From Aequorivita vitellina (GTDB lineage: Bacteria > Bacteroidota > Bacteroidia > Flavobacteriales > Flavobacteriaceae): a stretch of DNA of 64,000 nucleotides. Under the pieces are notes generated by a model, which was not told the origin of the DNA, did no database searches, and worked only from the letters and a program-made list of their open reading frames with translations. The stretch is taken from the NCBI RefSeq assembly GCF_022008365.1, contig NZ_JAIRBA010000014.1, positions 1 to 64,000 on the forward strand, written 5' to 3'. Each line of letters begins with the position of its first letter. The first letter of the stretch is position 1. The position numbers and the translations under genes are program-made. Of the stretch, positions 52,033-60,485 are shown piece after piece.

Positions 52033-52820
52033 AAATCTTCTGCATTTGCAATCATTTCGGCAACGTCCATTACTTGCACGTTGTCTTCGGCATTTTTGGC
52101 TTTTACGCCATCGGTCATCATAACCATACAAAATGGGCATCCAGTAGCAATTATATCTGCCGATACTTCCATGGCTTGTTCGGTTCGCAATACGTTTACA
52201 TCTTTATTTCCAGGTTCGGGTTCTTTAAACATTTGTGCACCACCTGCGCCACAGCACATACCGTGTTTTTTATTGCGTCTCATTTCTACTAATTCGCCTT
52301 CTAGTTTTTCTAATAAATTTCTAGGGGCTTCATATTCGTTATTGGCTCTACCTAAATAACACGGATCGTGAAAGGTAATTTTCTTTCCTTTAAATTTTCC
52401 ACCTTCCACTTTTAATCTACCTTCTTCTAAAAGGGTTTTTAAAAACTGGGTATGGTGCATTATTTCATATTTGCCGCCGAGTTCTGGGTATTCATTGCCA
52501 ATAGTGTTAAAACAGTGCGGACAAGCAGTTACAATCTTTTTTATTCCGTAACCATTTAATACTTCAATATTGGTCATGGCTTGCATTTGGAACAAAAATT
52601 CATTCCCTGCACGTTTTGCGGGATCGCCAGTACAACTTTCTTCAGTTCCTAAAACAGCAAAATCTATTTTTGCTTTGTGAAGTAATTTCACAAAGGCTTT
52701 GGTTATTTTTTTTGCACGGTCGTCAAAACTCCCAGCACAGCCTACCCAAAAAAGCACTTCGGGTTGCTTGCCTTGAGCCATATATTCGGCCATAGTTGGC
52801 ACTTTTATTGGTTCACTCAT
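52029..52820 (-). CDS. CCG-domain Fe-S protein (HdrB/GlcF-like)
   Basis: A 263-residue protein with two cysteine-rich CCG-type motifs: VTACPHCFNTIGNEYPELGG with a following His-His, and FHDPCYLGRANNEYEAPRN leading to HGMCCGAGGAQMF. VGCAGSFDDRAK near 27 and TGCPFCMVMM near 240 supply further Cys. This matches the heterodisulfide-reductase subunit B-like domain that binds an unusual 4Fe-4S centre. It belongs with the membrane Fe-S protein at 53398, with the HAD gene between them. Together they form a probable quinone-linked electron transfer module. Confidence 0.9.
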   Translation of the reverse strand: MSEPIKVPTMAEYMAQGKQPEVLFWVGCAGSFDDRAKKITKAFVKLLHKAKIDFAVLGTEESCTGDPAKRAGNEFLFQMQAMTNIEVLNGYGIKKIVTACPHCFNTIGNEYPELGGKYEIMHHTQFLKTLLEEGRLKVEGGKFKGKKITFHDPCYLGRANNEYEAPRNLLEKLEGELVEMRRNKKHGMCCGAGGAQMFKEPEPGNKDVNVLRTEQAMEVSADIIATGCPFCMVMMTDGVKAKNAEDNVQVMDVAEMIANAEDL

Positions 52821-52904
52821 TTTATTATAGTTTGTGTTTCCAAGTTTAAAGTTTCAAATACAAGTTTCTGGAAGTTGAACACTTTAAATTTTGGAAGTTT
52901 AAGT

Positions 52905-53339
52905 TTAATCGTCAAATACTTCTATAGTTACTTCTTTTTCTACCAAATCGGTGAATTTTCCTTTGTAACGGGTTGCTTTCACCAAATGATTGTCTACCCA
53001 ATGGTAATTACCGCCACGTGGTTTTCCCATCAGCATGCTGTGGTATTTAAACCCGTGCTCGCTCAGCCAAGTTTCGGTTATTTCGCGATGGGCTTCGGTG
53101 CGGGAGGTGAAAAAGCAGATTATATGTCCTTCGTCGTACCATTTGTTCAAGGTTTTTAAGGCATCTGGAAAAGGCTTGCAAGTTGCCATCCTCTCGGGTT
53201 CTTCATTTGGTATGTCTTCGGTAATGGTGCCGTCAATATCTATCAAGTAGTTTTTTATTCCTTCGGGAAGAATCGGGCTCACGTGTTCGCCCTTTTCTAC
53301 TTTCTCGTGCAGCATTTTTTCTACTTCTTCTTTTTTCAT
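52905..53339 (-). CDS. HAD-like phosphatase
   Basis: A 144-residue HAD-fold protein with motif I NYLIDIDGTITEDIP near 26-40 (nucleophilic Asp then second Asp), motif II FFTSRTEAH near 77 and WVDNHLV as the late acidic motif. It is capless or has a minimal cap and is similar to small phosphatases of unknown substrate. It lies between two Fe-S protein genes on the same strand, 84 bases from one and 58 from the other, which suggests co-transcription without a clear functional link. Confidence 0.83.
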   Translation of the reverse strand: MKKEEVEKMLHEKVEKGEHVSPILPEGIKNYLIDIDGTITEDIPNEEPERMATCKPFPDALKTLNKWYDEGHIICFFTSRTEAHREITETWLSEHGFKYHSMLMGKPRGGNYHWVDNHLVKATRYKGKFTDLVEKEVTIEVFDD

Positions 53340-53397
53340 ACTATTGATTATTTGATCACGAATTCACGAATAATTTTCGAAAACGTATATCTCTTAA

Positions 53398-54702
53398 TTA
53401 ATTTTCATCCTTCCAATTCAATCGGTCCATTTGGTTGTATGGCCACGGTGCACCGTTGTTTTCAATATTTGTCATGGCAACATTCAGCTCTGTTGGGGCG
53501 GCAGATTGCTCCATCACCAAATATTGCCGCATATCCATAATAATACTCAGCGGGTCGATGCTCACGGGGCAAGCTTCTACGCAAGCGTTGCAAGTTGTAC
53601 ACGCCCAAAGTTCTTCGCGCGTAATGTAATCGTCCAACAATTGTTTGCCGTCGGGTTTAAACTCGCCGTTTTTGTCGATGTTTTTACCTATTTCTTCCAA
53701 ACGGTCGCGAGTGTCCATCATAATTTTACGCGGCGAAAGTTTTTTGCCGGTGTTATTTGCTGGGCATTCATCTGTACAACGGCCGCACTCTGTGCAGGTG
53801 TATGCGTTTAGTAATTGAATTCTACTTAAATCCATTACATCGCTAGCGCCGAATTTTGCAGGTGCTTCGGCAGCTCCTTCTGCGGGTGCAGCGAATGGAT
53901 CTGCATTGGGATCCATCATCATTTTTACTTCGTTAGTAACAGATTCTAAGTTTTTAAACTTCCCTTTTGGCACCACTTTTCCGAAATATACATTCGGAAA
54001 TGCCAACATAATATGAAGGTGTTTTGAAAAATATAAATAGTTAAGAAACACCAGTATTCCCAATATATGTAACCACCAAGCGCTGCGTTCAATAATATGA
54101 AGTGTTGCTTCTGGCGTGTTGCTAAACCAGCCAGCGATGTATTTTGAAACTATGTTGCCGTTGTTCATTTCTTGAAAAGGAATGTCTGTGGCGTTCATTA
54201 ACAGAAAAAGCCCCATTAAAACCATTTCAAAATAAAGAATAATATTACCGTCGTTTTTTGGCCAGCCTTTCATTTCGGGTTTCCAAAAACGTTGCAGTTT
54301 TAAAGCGTTTCTTCGCAACCAAAAGATGGTTACCGAAACAAAGACTAAAAGCGCTAATATTTCAAAAGAACCAATTAAAAAACCGTAAAAACCTCCCAGG
54401 GAAGAAAAAATTCTGTGCGTGCCGAAAATACCGTCAATAATGATTTCCAGTACTTCAATATTGATAATGATAAAACCGAGATAAACAATAATGTGAAGTA
54501 AGCCAGAAATAGGCCGCACCACCATTTTAGATTGTCCCAACGCAATGCGAAATACATTGCCCCAGCGTTCTCCCGTATGGTCTGAAGCATCTACTTTGTG
54601 GCCTAATTTAATGTTGCGTATAACTTTGCGGATGTTGATTGTAAAGAATCCAATACCTGCAACGAGTGCTATTAAAAATAGAATGTTTGGAATGTACTGC
54701 AT
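53398..54702 (-). CDS. Membrane-bound 4Fe-4S electron-transfer protein
   Basis: A 434-residue protein with about five N-terminal helices (1-245). Their histidines, such as LLHIIVYLG and WWLHILGIL, could ligate heme b in a nitrate-reductase-gamma-like domain. The soluble part carries two 4Fe-4S motifs, CTECGRCTDECPANNTGK near 306 and CTTCNACVEACPVSIDP near 376. It is the membrane partner of the CCG-domain protein encoded two genes downstream, analogous to HdrE-HdrC plus HdrB. It probably passes electrons to or from the quinone pool. The donor is unknown. Confidence 0.9.
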   Translation of the reverse strand: MQYIPNILFLIALVAGIGFFTINIRKVIRNIKLGHKVDASDHTGERWGNVFRIALGQSKMVVRPISGLLHIIVYLGFIIINIEVLEIIIDGIFGTHRIFSSLGGFYGFLIGSFEILALLVFVSVTIFWLRRNALKLQRFWKPEMKGWPKNDGNIILYFEMVLMGLFLLMNATDIPFQEMNNGNIVSKYIAGWFSNTPEATLHIIERSAWWLHILGILVFLNYLYFSKHLHIMLAFPNVYFGKVVPKGKFKNLESVTNEVKMMMDPNADPFAAPAEGAAEAPAKFGASDVMDLSRIQLLNAYTCTECGRCTDECPANNTGKKLSPRKIMMDTRDRLEEIGKNIDKNGEFKPDGKQLLDDYITREELWACTTCNACVEACPVSIDPLSIIMDMRQYLVMEQSAAPTELNVAMTNIENNGAPWPYNQMDRLNWKDEN

Positions 54703-54708
54703 AATGGT

Positions 54709-55656
54709 TTATTGGTCTGGGTTGGCTGGTGGTTCGTAATCTTTATTCTTTTTTCCGAAAATTGAAAAATGTACATAACGTTTCGGATTTAGCTTTAAGT
54801 CTTGCATCAACTGTTCAAGTTGTTTTGAAGCCCCTTCTAAATTTTCGTAAAGTTTATCATCCTTTAAAAGTTTTCCCATAGAGCCTTCTCCATTTTCAAC
54901 ACCCGAAACTATTTTGTCCATTTTATCCACTACACTTTGAAGATCGGTAACCAATTTACCCGTTTCAAGTTGCGACAGCGAATCTGTTAGTTTAGAAAGG
55001 TTACCGGCAGTTTTGTCTAAATTGGTAAATGTATTGTCTAATTTGCCTGTATTATTTGAAAGTATTTGATTCAAATTTTCAGACACTCCCGCAAAGGAGT
55101 TAAGCGTAGTGTTTAAATTTGCTATTGCTTGCTGCAAATTACGGCGCGTTTCTTCGTCTACAATGGCGTTTATACTTAATAACAACGTATCTACGGTTGC
55201 CAGAGTGTTATTTACTTTTCGTTCCAAAGGCCCCAAAGCTTTTGTAACTGCGGTGAGCATACCATCTTCTACATCGCCACGAAGGGTGTCGCCACTTTTG
55301 GCCACGTTGGCATCGTATTGTGGAAAAATACCCAAAGCTTTCCCACCAATTAATCCCGTACTGTATATTCTAACAATGCTATTTTTTGAAAAATCGAAAT
55401 CTTTCTCAACTGTAAATTTTACCACCAAGCTGCCTTTGGTGTTGGCAAAGGTAATATCCTGTACTTTTCCAACGGTGAGACCATTTATGGTAACTGGTGC
55501 TGCTTGGGCTAAGCCTTCAACATTGTCGTATTTTACGTAAAATTCCCGGTTTTTTTCAAGCAGATTCGTGCCTTTTAAAAAGCTATAGCCAAAGATTAAC
55601 AGCAAGATAGCTCCAATGGCGAGTATTCCGGTTTTAACTTCTTTCGATAGTTTCAA
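54709..55656 (-). CDS. MlaD/MCE-domain lipid transport protein
   Basis: A 315-residue protein with one N-terminal helix (about 8-26), the MCE domain (about 33-115, GLAQAAPVTINGLTVGKV and FTVEKDFDFSKNSIVRIYSTGLIGGKALGI) and a long helical C-terminus (about 140-290) likely forming a tube. MlaD-type proteins shuttle phospholipids between membranes. The only possible start is TTG at 55656, which gives the family start MKLSKEVKTGILAI. A promoter-like TACATTTG overlaps this codon. The gene lies six bases upstream of the membrane Fe-S gene and 54 bases after the amidase on the same strand. Confidence 0.92.
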   Translation of the reverse strand: MKLSKEVKTGILAIGAILLLIFGYSFLKGTNLLEKNREFYVKYDNVEGLAQAAPVTINGLTVGKVQDITFANTKGSLVVKFTVEKDFDFSKNSIVRIYSTGLIGGKALGIFPQYDANVAKSGDTLRGDVEDGMLTAVTKALGPLERKVNNTLATVDTLLLSINAIVDEETRRNLQQAIANLNTTLNSFAGVSENLNQILSNNTGKLDNTFTNLDKTAGNLSKLTDSLSQLETGKLVTDLQSVVDKMDKIVSGVENGEGSMGKLLKDDKLYENLEGASKQLEQLMQDLKLNPKRYVHFSIFGKKNKDYEPPANPDQ

Positions 55657-55710
55657 ATGTATATTTTTAGAATGTGAACAAATTTAAGTGATAAATATAA
55701 AGAATGCACA

Positions 55711-56832
55711 TTAATTGGCTTTCGATTTTAACACTTCCGGTAGATTAACTTTTCTTCCTTTTTTAAAAGCTACAACGTATGCCGAAGGATATCCCTTTTG
55801 CTGAACAAAGGTTTTCATCACTTGAATTTTGTTGTAATCGGAAGTTTCGCCATAATAATATTTAAAAAGTCCGTCTTCTTTTTCGCGTGCTACGTCTTTA
55901 AGTCCTTTAAAGTTATTAGGTTTTGGATCTAGTTTTCTGCTACTGGCTGCAAGTTGAACTTTGAAGGTTATGCCATCGTAGATCTCTTCCTTTGTGGTTT
56001 CTATTGCTTTTTCTACTTGAATCTGTTCAATTTGAGGGTCTCTAATTTTTTCGGTAGTAATGGAAAGACTGCTAATGTAAGATTTGATTGCATTCCCTAT
56101 TTCGTTAGCCATTTCGGTTTGTCCCTTTGCCGAATTTAAATACGCCCCTTCACTTTTATTGGTTAGGAACCCTGTTTCAATTAAAACACTTGGCATATAG
56201 GTGTTGTGAAGCACCCAAAAACCAGCCTGTTTCACACTTCTATCTTTTCTTTTTAAATTATTGATAATATTGTTTTGCACCAAACTAGCCAGTAAAATAC
56301 TTTGGTCTAAATATTCTTCCTGCATTAAGACCATTCCAATTAGCGATTCGGGTGCGTTGGGATCAAAGCCACCGTATTTTTCTTCGTAATTTTCTTCCAA
56401 ATAAATTACTTCGTTTTCCTTTTTGGCTACTTCAAAGTTTGCCTGGCTTTTATGAAGCCCCAAAACAAAAGTCTCTGCACCGTAGGCATTTGAATTATGA
56501 GCATTGCAATGAACCGACACAAAAAGATCGGCATCTGCTCTATTTGCTATTGCCGCACGTTCGCGTAATTCAATAAATACATCTGTTTTGCGGGTGTAGA
56601 TTACCTTTACATTGGGCAATTTTTCTAGCGCCGATCCTACTTTTAAAACAATATTCAGCGAAATTTCCGATTCTTTATAACCATTTCCCTTATTTCCGTG
56701 GTCGTGGCCACCGTGACCGGCATCCAAAACAACTACAAAAGGTTTTATAGGGTTTACTGCCGCTGATGCGTTGTTAGAAAATAATAAAACGGTGAATATT
56801 AATAAAAAAGAAGAAAAAAGTTTCGTGTACAT
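55711..56832 (-). CDS. N-acetylmuramoyl-L-alanine amidase
   Basis: A 373-residue periplasmic zinc amidase that cuts the peptide stem from peptidoglycan. It has a signal peptide (about 1-24, ending ASA). The Amidase_3 domain (about 32-250) shows FVVVLDAGHGGHDHGN with the first zinc His, KESEISLN with the zinc Glu, LFVSVHCNAHN with the second zinc His and SVLIETGFLTNKSEG with the catalytic Glu. The C-terminal part (about 280-365, FKVQLAASSRKLDPKP) resembles a SPOR-like peptidoglycan-binding domain. It is divergent from lptD, 250 bases from the proposed lptD start. Confidence 0.94.
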   Translation of the reverse strand: MYTKLFSSFLLIFTVLLFSNNASAAVNPIKPFVVVLDAGHGGHDHGNKGNGYKESEISLNIVLKVGSALEKLPNVKVIYTRKTDVFIELRERAAIANRADADLFVSVHCNAHNSNAYGAETFVLGLHKSQANFEVAKKENEVIYLEENYEEKYGGFDPNAPESLIGMVLMQEEYLDQSILLASLVQNNIINNLKRKDRSVKQAGFWVLHNTYMPSVLIETGFLTNKSEGAYLNSAKGQTEMANEIGNAIKSYISSLSITTEKIRDPQIEQIQVEKAIETTKEEIYDGITFKVQLAASSRKLDPKPNNFKGLKDVAREKEDGLFKYYYGETSDYNKIQVMKTFVQQKGYPSAYVVAFKKGRKVNLPEVLKSKAN

Positions 56833-57026
56833 ATGTGTGTTAACGCTTGTTACTAGTGATTATTATTATAAAGTTGCCCCAAGAAACAAAGCTGCTGTGC
56901 TCCAAAAAATATGACGGACTCTTCAATATTTTGAATAGTCTCGGTTCTTGACGCTTGGTTCTTTTTAGTCATTTGATCTTTTTCCCAAAAAGTTCAATTA
57001 AAAAAACGTACCCCAAAAAATATGTT

Positions 57027-57034
57027 TATTTTTG
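57027..57034 (+). promoter_or_regulatory. -7 box of lptD
   Basis: TATTTTTG is a perfect TAnnTTTG match. It overlaps the in-frame TTG at 57032, so that TTG is unlikely to be the start. This supports the TTG at 57083. Confidence 0.4.
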
Positions 57035-57082
57035 ACCGTTTCAAATATTGAGCCAAATCTACAAAATAATAGCATTAGCGCA

Positions 57083-59794
57083 TTGCAGACCAACGGGCAT
57101 TACTTAACAATCTTTTTAACAATACTGCTACTTTGCAGCCACGTTTTGCGTGCGCAAGACCTTCCACAAAAGAATGAAGCCGAGCTTCCTAAAACAACGC
57201 AAAACGATACGCTTTCTGTAAACTTAAAACCGGTTGTTACCGAGTTAAACGAACAAACCCAAGACACCGTAAAGACAGACTCCATAAAACCTGCCAAAGA
57301 AATACTAACAGACGTGGTAGATTATTACGGCGAAGATTACGTTTTGCTGAACCGAAAGGAAAACAAAGTATATATGTACAACAACGCCTATATAATATAC
57401 GGCGATATGCGCATTGATGCTGGATTAATAATTCTAGATTACAATAAAAACGAAGTTTACGCAAAGGGAATAGACAGCGCTGGAGTTTACAGTCAACGCC
57501 CTATTTTTGTGCAAGCCACTAATAAAGTTGAGCCAGATTCTATTAGATATAATTTTGATTCAGAAAAAGCTTTGGTTTTTAATAGCCGAACCGAACAAAA
57601 TGGCTTTCGGGTAATTTCTGAAGTAACGAAAAAAGTAAACGACTCGGTAGTGTATTTACGGAATGTAAAGTTTACAACTTCAAAAAACATTGACGATCCC
57701 GAATATTATTTTTACACCCGCAAGGCCAAATTTGTTCCTAAAAAGAAGATTGTTACTGGTTTAACCAATATGTTTATTGCAGACGTACCCACTCCGGTTG
57801 GGCTGCCGTTTGCATACTTTCCTTTAACAGAAGATCGAACTTCAGGTTTCATTATCCCGTCGTTTGGCGATAATAATAGCAGAGGTTTCTTTCTTCAAAA
57901 TGGTGGATATTACTTTGCCATAAACGATTATTTAGATTTAAGCCTACTGGGCGATTATTATACCAATGGTAGTTATGCGTTGCGCGGCGAAACCTCGTAT
58001 GCATTTCGATATAAATTTAGAGGAAATGTTAGCGCACGGTTTGAGAAACTTATAGATGAAGAAAGAGGATTTCCGGGCTTTGGCGAAACAAGCATCTACA
58101 ACATTCGGTGGTCGCATTCACAAGATCCAAAGAGCAGTCCAAACTCGCGTTTCTCGGCCTCTGTAAACATTGGGAGTAGTAAGTATTTTTCAGAATCTAT
58201 AAACCAAACCAACAATGCCAGTGCTTTGGTAAACACTTTAAGTTCGTCTGTTTCGTATTCCAAAACATTTGAAGGCGAGCCACAAGTAAACCTCTCGTTG
58301 GCTGCAACACATTCGCAGAATACAAAAACGCAAGCTATTTCTATGTCATTGCCGAATATGAATGCGAGTGTTTCAAGAATTTATCCGTTCGCACCAAAAG
58401 ACGGTACGAAAAAAGGGATTATCCAAAACATTAATTTTCAATATGATGTGAGTGCTGAGAACCGAATCCAAACTACAGATTCGCTGTTTTTTAAACCCGA
58501 AATGTTCAACACTGCACAAATTGGCGCGCAACACAACATACCATTAACTACTAACTTTAAAATTTTCAATTATTTAAGTGCTTCCGCAGGAACAAATTAC
58601 CGAGAAACCTGGGTGTTAAAAAGTACTAGAAAGCGTTACGATGAAAACATAAATAACGGTTTGGGAGGTATTGTTCAAGATACCGTTGCAGGTTTTGAAA
58701 GCTACCGTACCTATAATTTTTCTACTAGTTTGGGAACAACACTCTACGGACTTTTTAACTTCGGAAACGATAAAAAAATTCAAGCCATTCGCCACGTAGT
58801 TCGTCCTTCTATTGGGTATAACATCAACCCTGCTTTTGATAGATATTACGATGAATTTCTCGTGCCCGAAACTGCAGATGAAGCTGCACATATTGTAGAA
58901 TATTCACGTTTTGAAAATACACTTTACGGTGCCCCTAACAAAGTGTATTCCAGTAGCATCGGGATGTCGCTGAGCAATACTTTCGAAGCAAAAATGCGCG
59001 ATCGCGATACCACGGCATTGGAACCCAAAAAAGTAACTTTGTTAAACAACTTAAACTTTTCTACGGCCTATAATCTTGCGGGCGATTCATTAAAATGGAG
59101 TCCGCTTCAGTTTACGGGAAGTATTCCTATAATTCCAAAGTTAGATTTCAACTTCAGCGGGAGTTTAGACCCCTATGCTTTAGATAGCAACAATAAAAAA
59201 ATTGATGTTTTTAATATAGACAACGGTGGTAGTCTTTTCAGGTTAACCAATGCCAACATTAGTATAAACTACTCCTTCTCCAGTAAAGATTTTGATGGCA
59301 GTGGTCGTAAAAATTTAGACAGAACAGACAACGAAACTTTTAGAAATGGCGGACGCCCCGATGATCTTTTTGGAGAAGCTACTGATATTTACGACGGCCA
59401 AATTTATAAAGAAGACGAGGAAGAAGTTGACAAAACAAATGTAGCTTGGTATAATTACACAATTCCGTGGGATATGCGCTTGGCGTACACCATAACATAC
59501 GGCAACGGGCAACGACAAAACGAAATCTCCAGCCAATCGCTAATGGTAAGTACTAATATGGAGCTTGCGCCACGGTGGACCGTTGGTGTTTCTTCGGGAT
59601 ACGACTTTAAAAATAAAGGAGTTACTTTAACGCAATTCCGTTTCCAGCGCGACTTAGAAAGCTGGCAAATGAGTTTTAATTGGTCGCCTATTGGTAGTAT
59701 AAATACGGCTTGGTATTTCTTTATTGGCATAAAATCTTCGGTGCTTAGCGATATTAAATACGACAAACGTAGGGAGAGCGATAAAAGATTGTAA
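57083..59794 (+). CDS. lptD: LptD-like outer-membrane LPS assembly protein
   Basis: A protein of about 903 residues that inserts lipopolysaccharide into the outer membrane. With a TTG start at 57083 the N-terminus is a signal peptide (LTIFLTILLLCSHVLRAQ). The OstA/LptA-like beta-jellyroll region (about 80-250) includes YMYNNAYIIYGDMRIDAGLI and ATNKVEPDSIRYNFDSEKAL. The barrel follows (from about 265), with TPVGLPFAYFPLTEDRTSG as the family segment. It is the long Bacteroidota variant, ending in SDIKYDKRRESDKRL. No ATG fits. ridA follows by 38 bases. Confidence 0.88.
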   Translation: MQTNGHYLTIFLTILLLCSHVLRAQDLPQKNEAELPKTTQNDTLSVNLKPVVTELNEQTQDTVKTDSIKPAKEILTDVVDYYGEDYVLLNRKENKVYMYNNAYIIYGDMRIDAGLIILDYNKNEVYAKGIDSAGVYSQRPIFVQATNKVEPDSIRYNFDSEKALVFNSRTEQNGFRVISEVTKKVNDSVVYLRNVKFTTSKNIDDPEYYFYTRKAKFVPKKKIVTGLTNMFIADVPTPVGLPFAYFPLTEDRTSGFIIPSFGDNNSRGFFLQNGGYYFAINDYLDLSLLGDYYTNGSYALRGETSYAFRYKFRGNVSARFEKLIDEERGFPGFGETSIYNIRWSHSQDPKSSPNSRFSASVNIGSSKYFSESINQTNNASALVNTLSSSVSYSKTFEGEPQVNLSLAATHSQNTKTQAISMSLPNMNASVSRIYPFAPKDGTKKGIIQNINFQYDVSAENRIQTTDSLFFKPEMFNTAQIGAQHNIPLTTNFKIFNYLSASAGTNYRETWVLKSTRKRYDENINNGLGGIVQDTVAGFESYRTYNFSTSLGTTLYGLFNFGNDKKIQAIRHVVRPSIGYNINPAFDRYYDEFLVPETADEAAHIVEYSRFENTLYGAPNKVYSSSIGMSLSNTFEAKMRDRDTTALEPKKVTLLNNLNFSTAYNLAGDSLKWSPLQFTGSIPIIPKLDFNFSGSLDPYALDSNNKKIDVFNIDNGGSLFRLTNANISINYSFSSKDFDGSGRKNLDRTDNETFRNGGRPDDLFGEATDIYDGQIYKEDEEEVDKTNVAWYNYTIPWDMRLAYTITYGNGQRQNEISSQSLMVSTNMELAPRWTVGVSSGYDFKNKGVTLTQFRFQRDLESWQMSFNWSPIGSINTAWYFFIGIKSSVLSDIKYDKRRESDKRL

Positions 59795-59832
59795 TTTTAA
59801 TTGAAATTTTAAATTCAAATACCATTTAACAA

Positions 59833-60213
59833 ATGAAAACGATAATAACTACCGCCAACGCCCCTGCTCCAATTGGGCCGTATAATCAAGCAATTTTAAA
59901 CGGAAATATGCTTTATACTTCGGGGCAAATTGCGATTGATCCAAAAACCGGAAACTTGGAAACAGACAATATTAAATCTGAAACCAAATTAGTAATGGAA
60001 AACCTAAAAGCAATTTTAACCGAAGCGGGAATGACTTTTGAAAACGTGCTGAAATCAAGCATTTTTATAAGTGATATGAATAATTTTGGTGCAATCAATG
60101 AAGTTTACGCTACTTATTTCAATGAAGCTACCGCTCCTGCACGCGAAACGGTTGAAGTTGCAAATCTTCCTAAATTCGTAAATGTGGAGATTTCTGTGAT
60201 TGCTTCGTTTTAA
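59833..60213 (+). CDS. ridA: RidA family 2-iminobutanoate/2-iminopropanoate deaminase
   Basis: A 126-residue trimeric enzyme that hydrolyses reactive enamines and imines formed from serine and threonine. The N-terminal APAPIGPYNQAI, the GQIAIDPKTGNL strand and the C-terminal APARETVEVANLP, with its conserved Arg, are diagnostic. The length is standard. It follows lptD by 38 bases on the same strand and may be co-transcribed. Confidence 0.96.
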   Translation: MKTIITTANAPAPIGPYNQAILNGNMLYTSGQIAIDPKTGNLETDNIKSETKLVMENLKAILTEAGMTFENVLKSSIFISDMNNFGAINEVYATYFNEATAPARETVEVANLPKFVNVEISVIASF

Positions 60214-60336
60214 ATAGTTTAAATTTTGAAAATACTTTCTAATTTTCACTTTCAAAAATCTAAAAATAAATGCATTAAGGCTGAAATCTTCATTTTATTT
60301 TCAGTTCCATTTTAACTAAATACAATTCAATTTAAC

Positions 60337-60344
60337 TATATTTG
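60337..60344 (+). promoter_or_regulatory. -7 box upstream of the PLD lipoprotein
   Basis: TATATTTG matches TAnnTTTG exactly but has no -33 TTG at the right distance. It would leave a leader of about 135 bases with a short AAGAG/CTCTT hairpin near 60400. Confidence 0.35.
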
Positions 60345-60485
60345 AGTAACCCATTTTCTACATAATTTGAAGTATGCAAGTCTGTTAGCTACTGTGAAGA
60401 GTTTTTAAAAAACCTCTTGACGTAAGTCGCGGTTGTATTTCAATAATTGCTAAACCTCCGTTTATTAATTGTCTAAATACTTCAT

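Noticed and set aside
57032-57082. Longer LptD start at TTG 57032
   Set aside because: A TAnnTTTG box overlaps that TTG, and the added residues precede a complete signal peptide starting near 57083.
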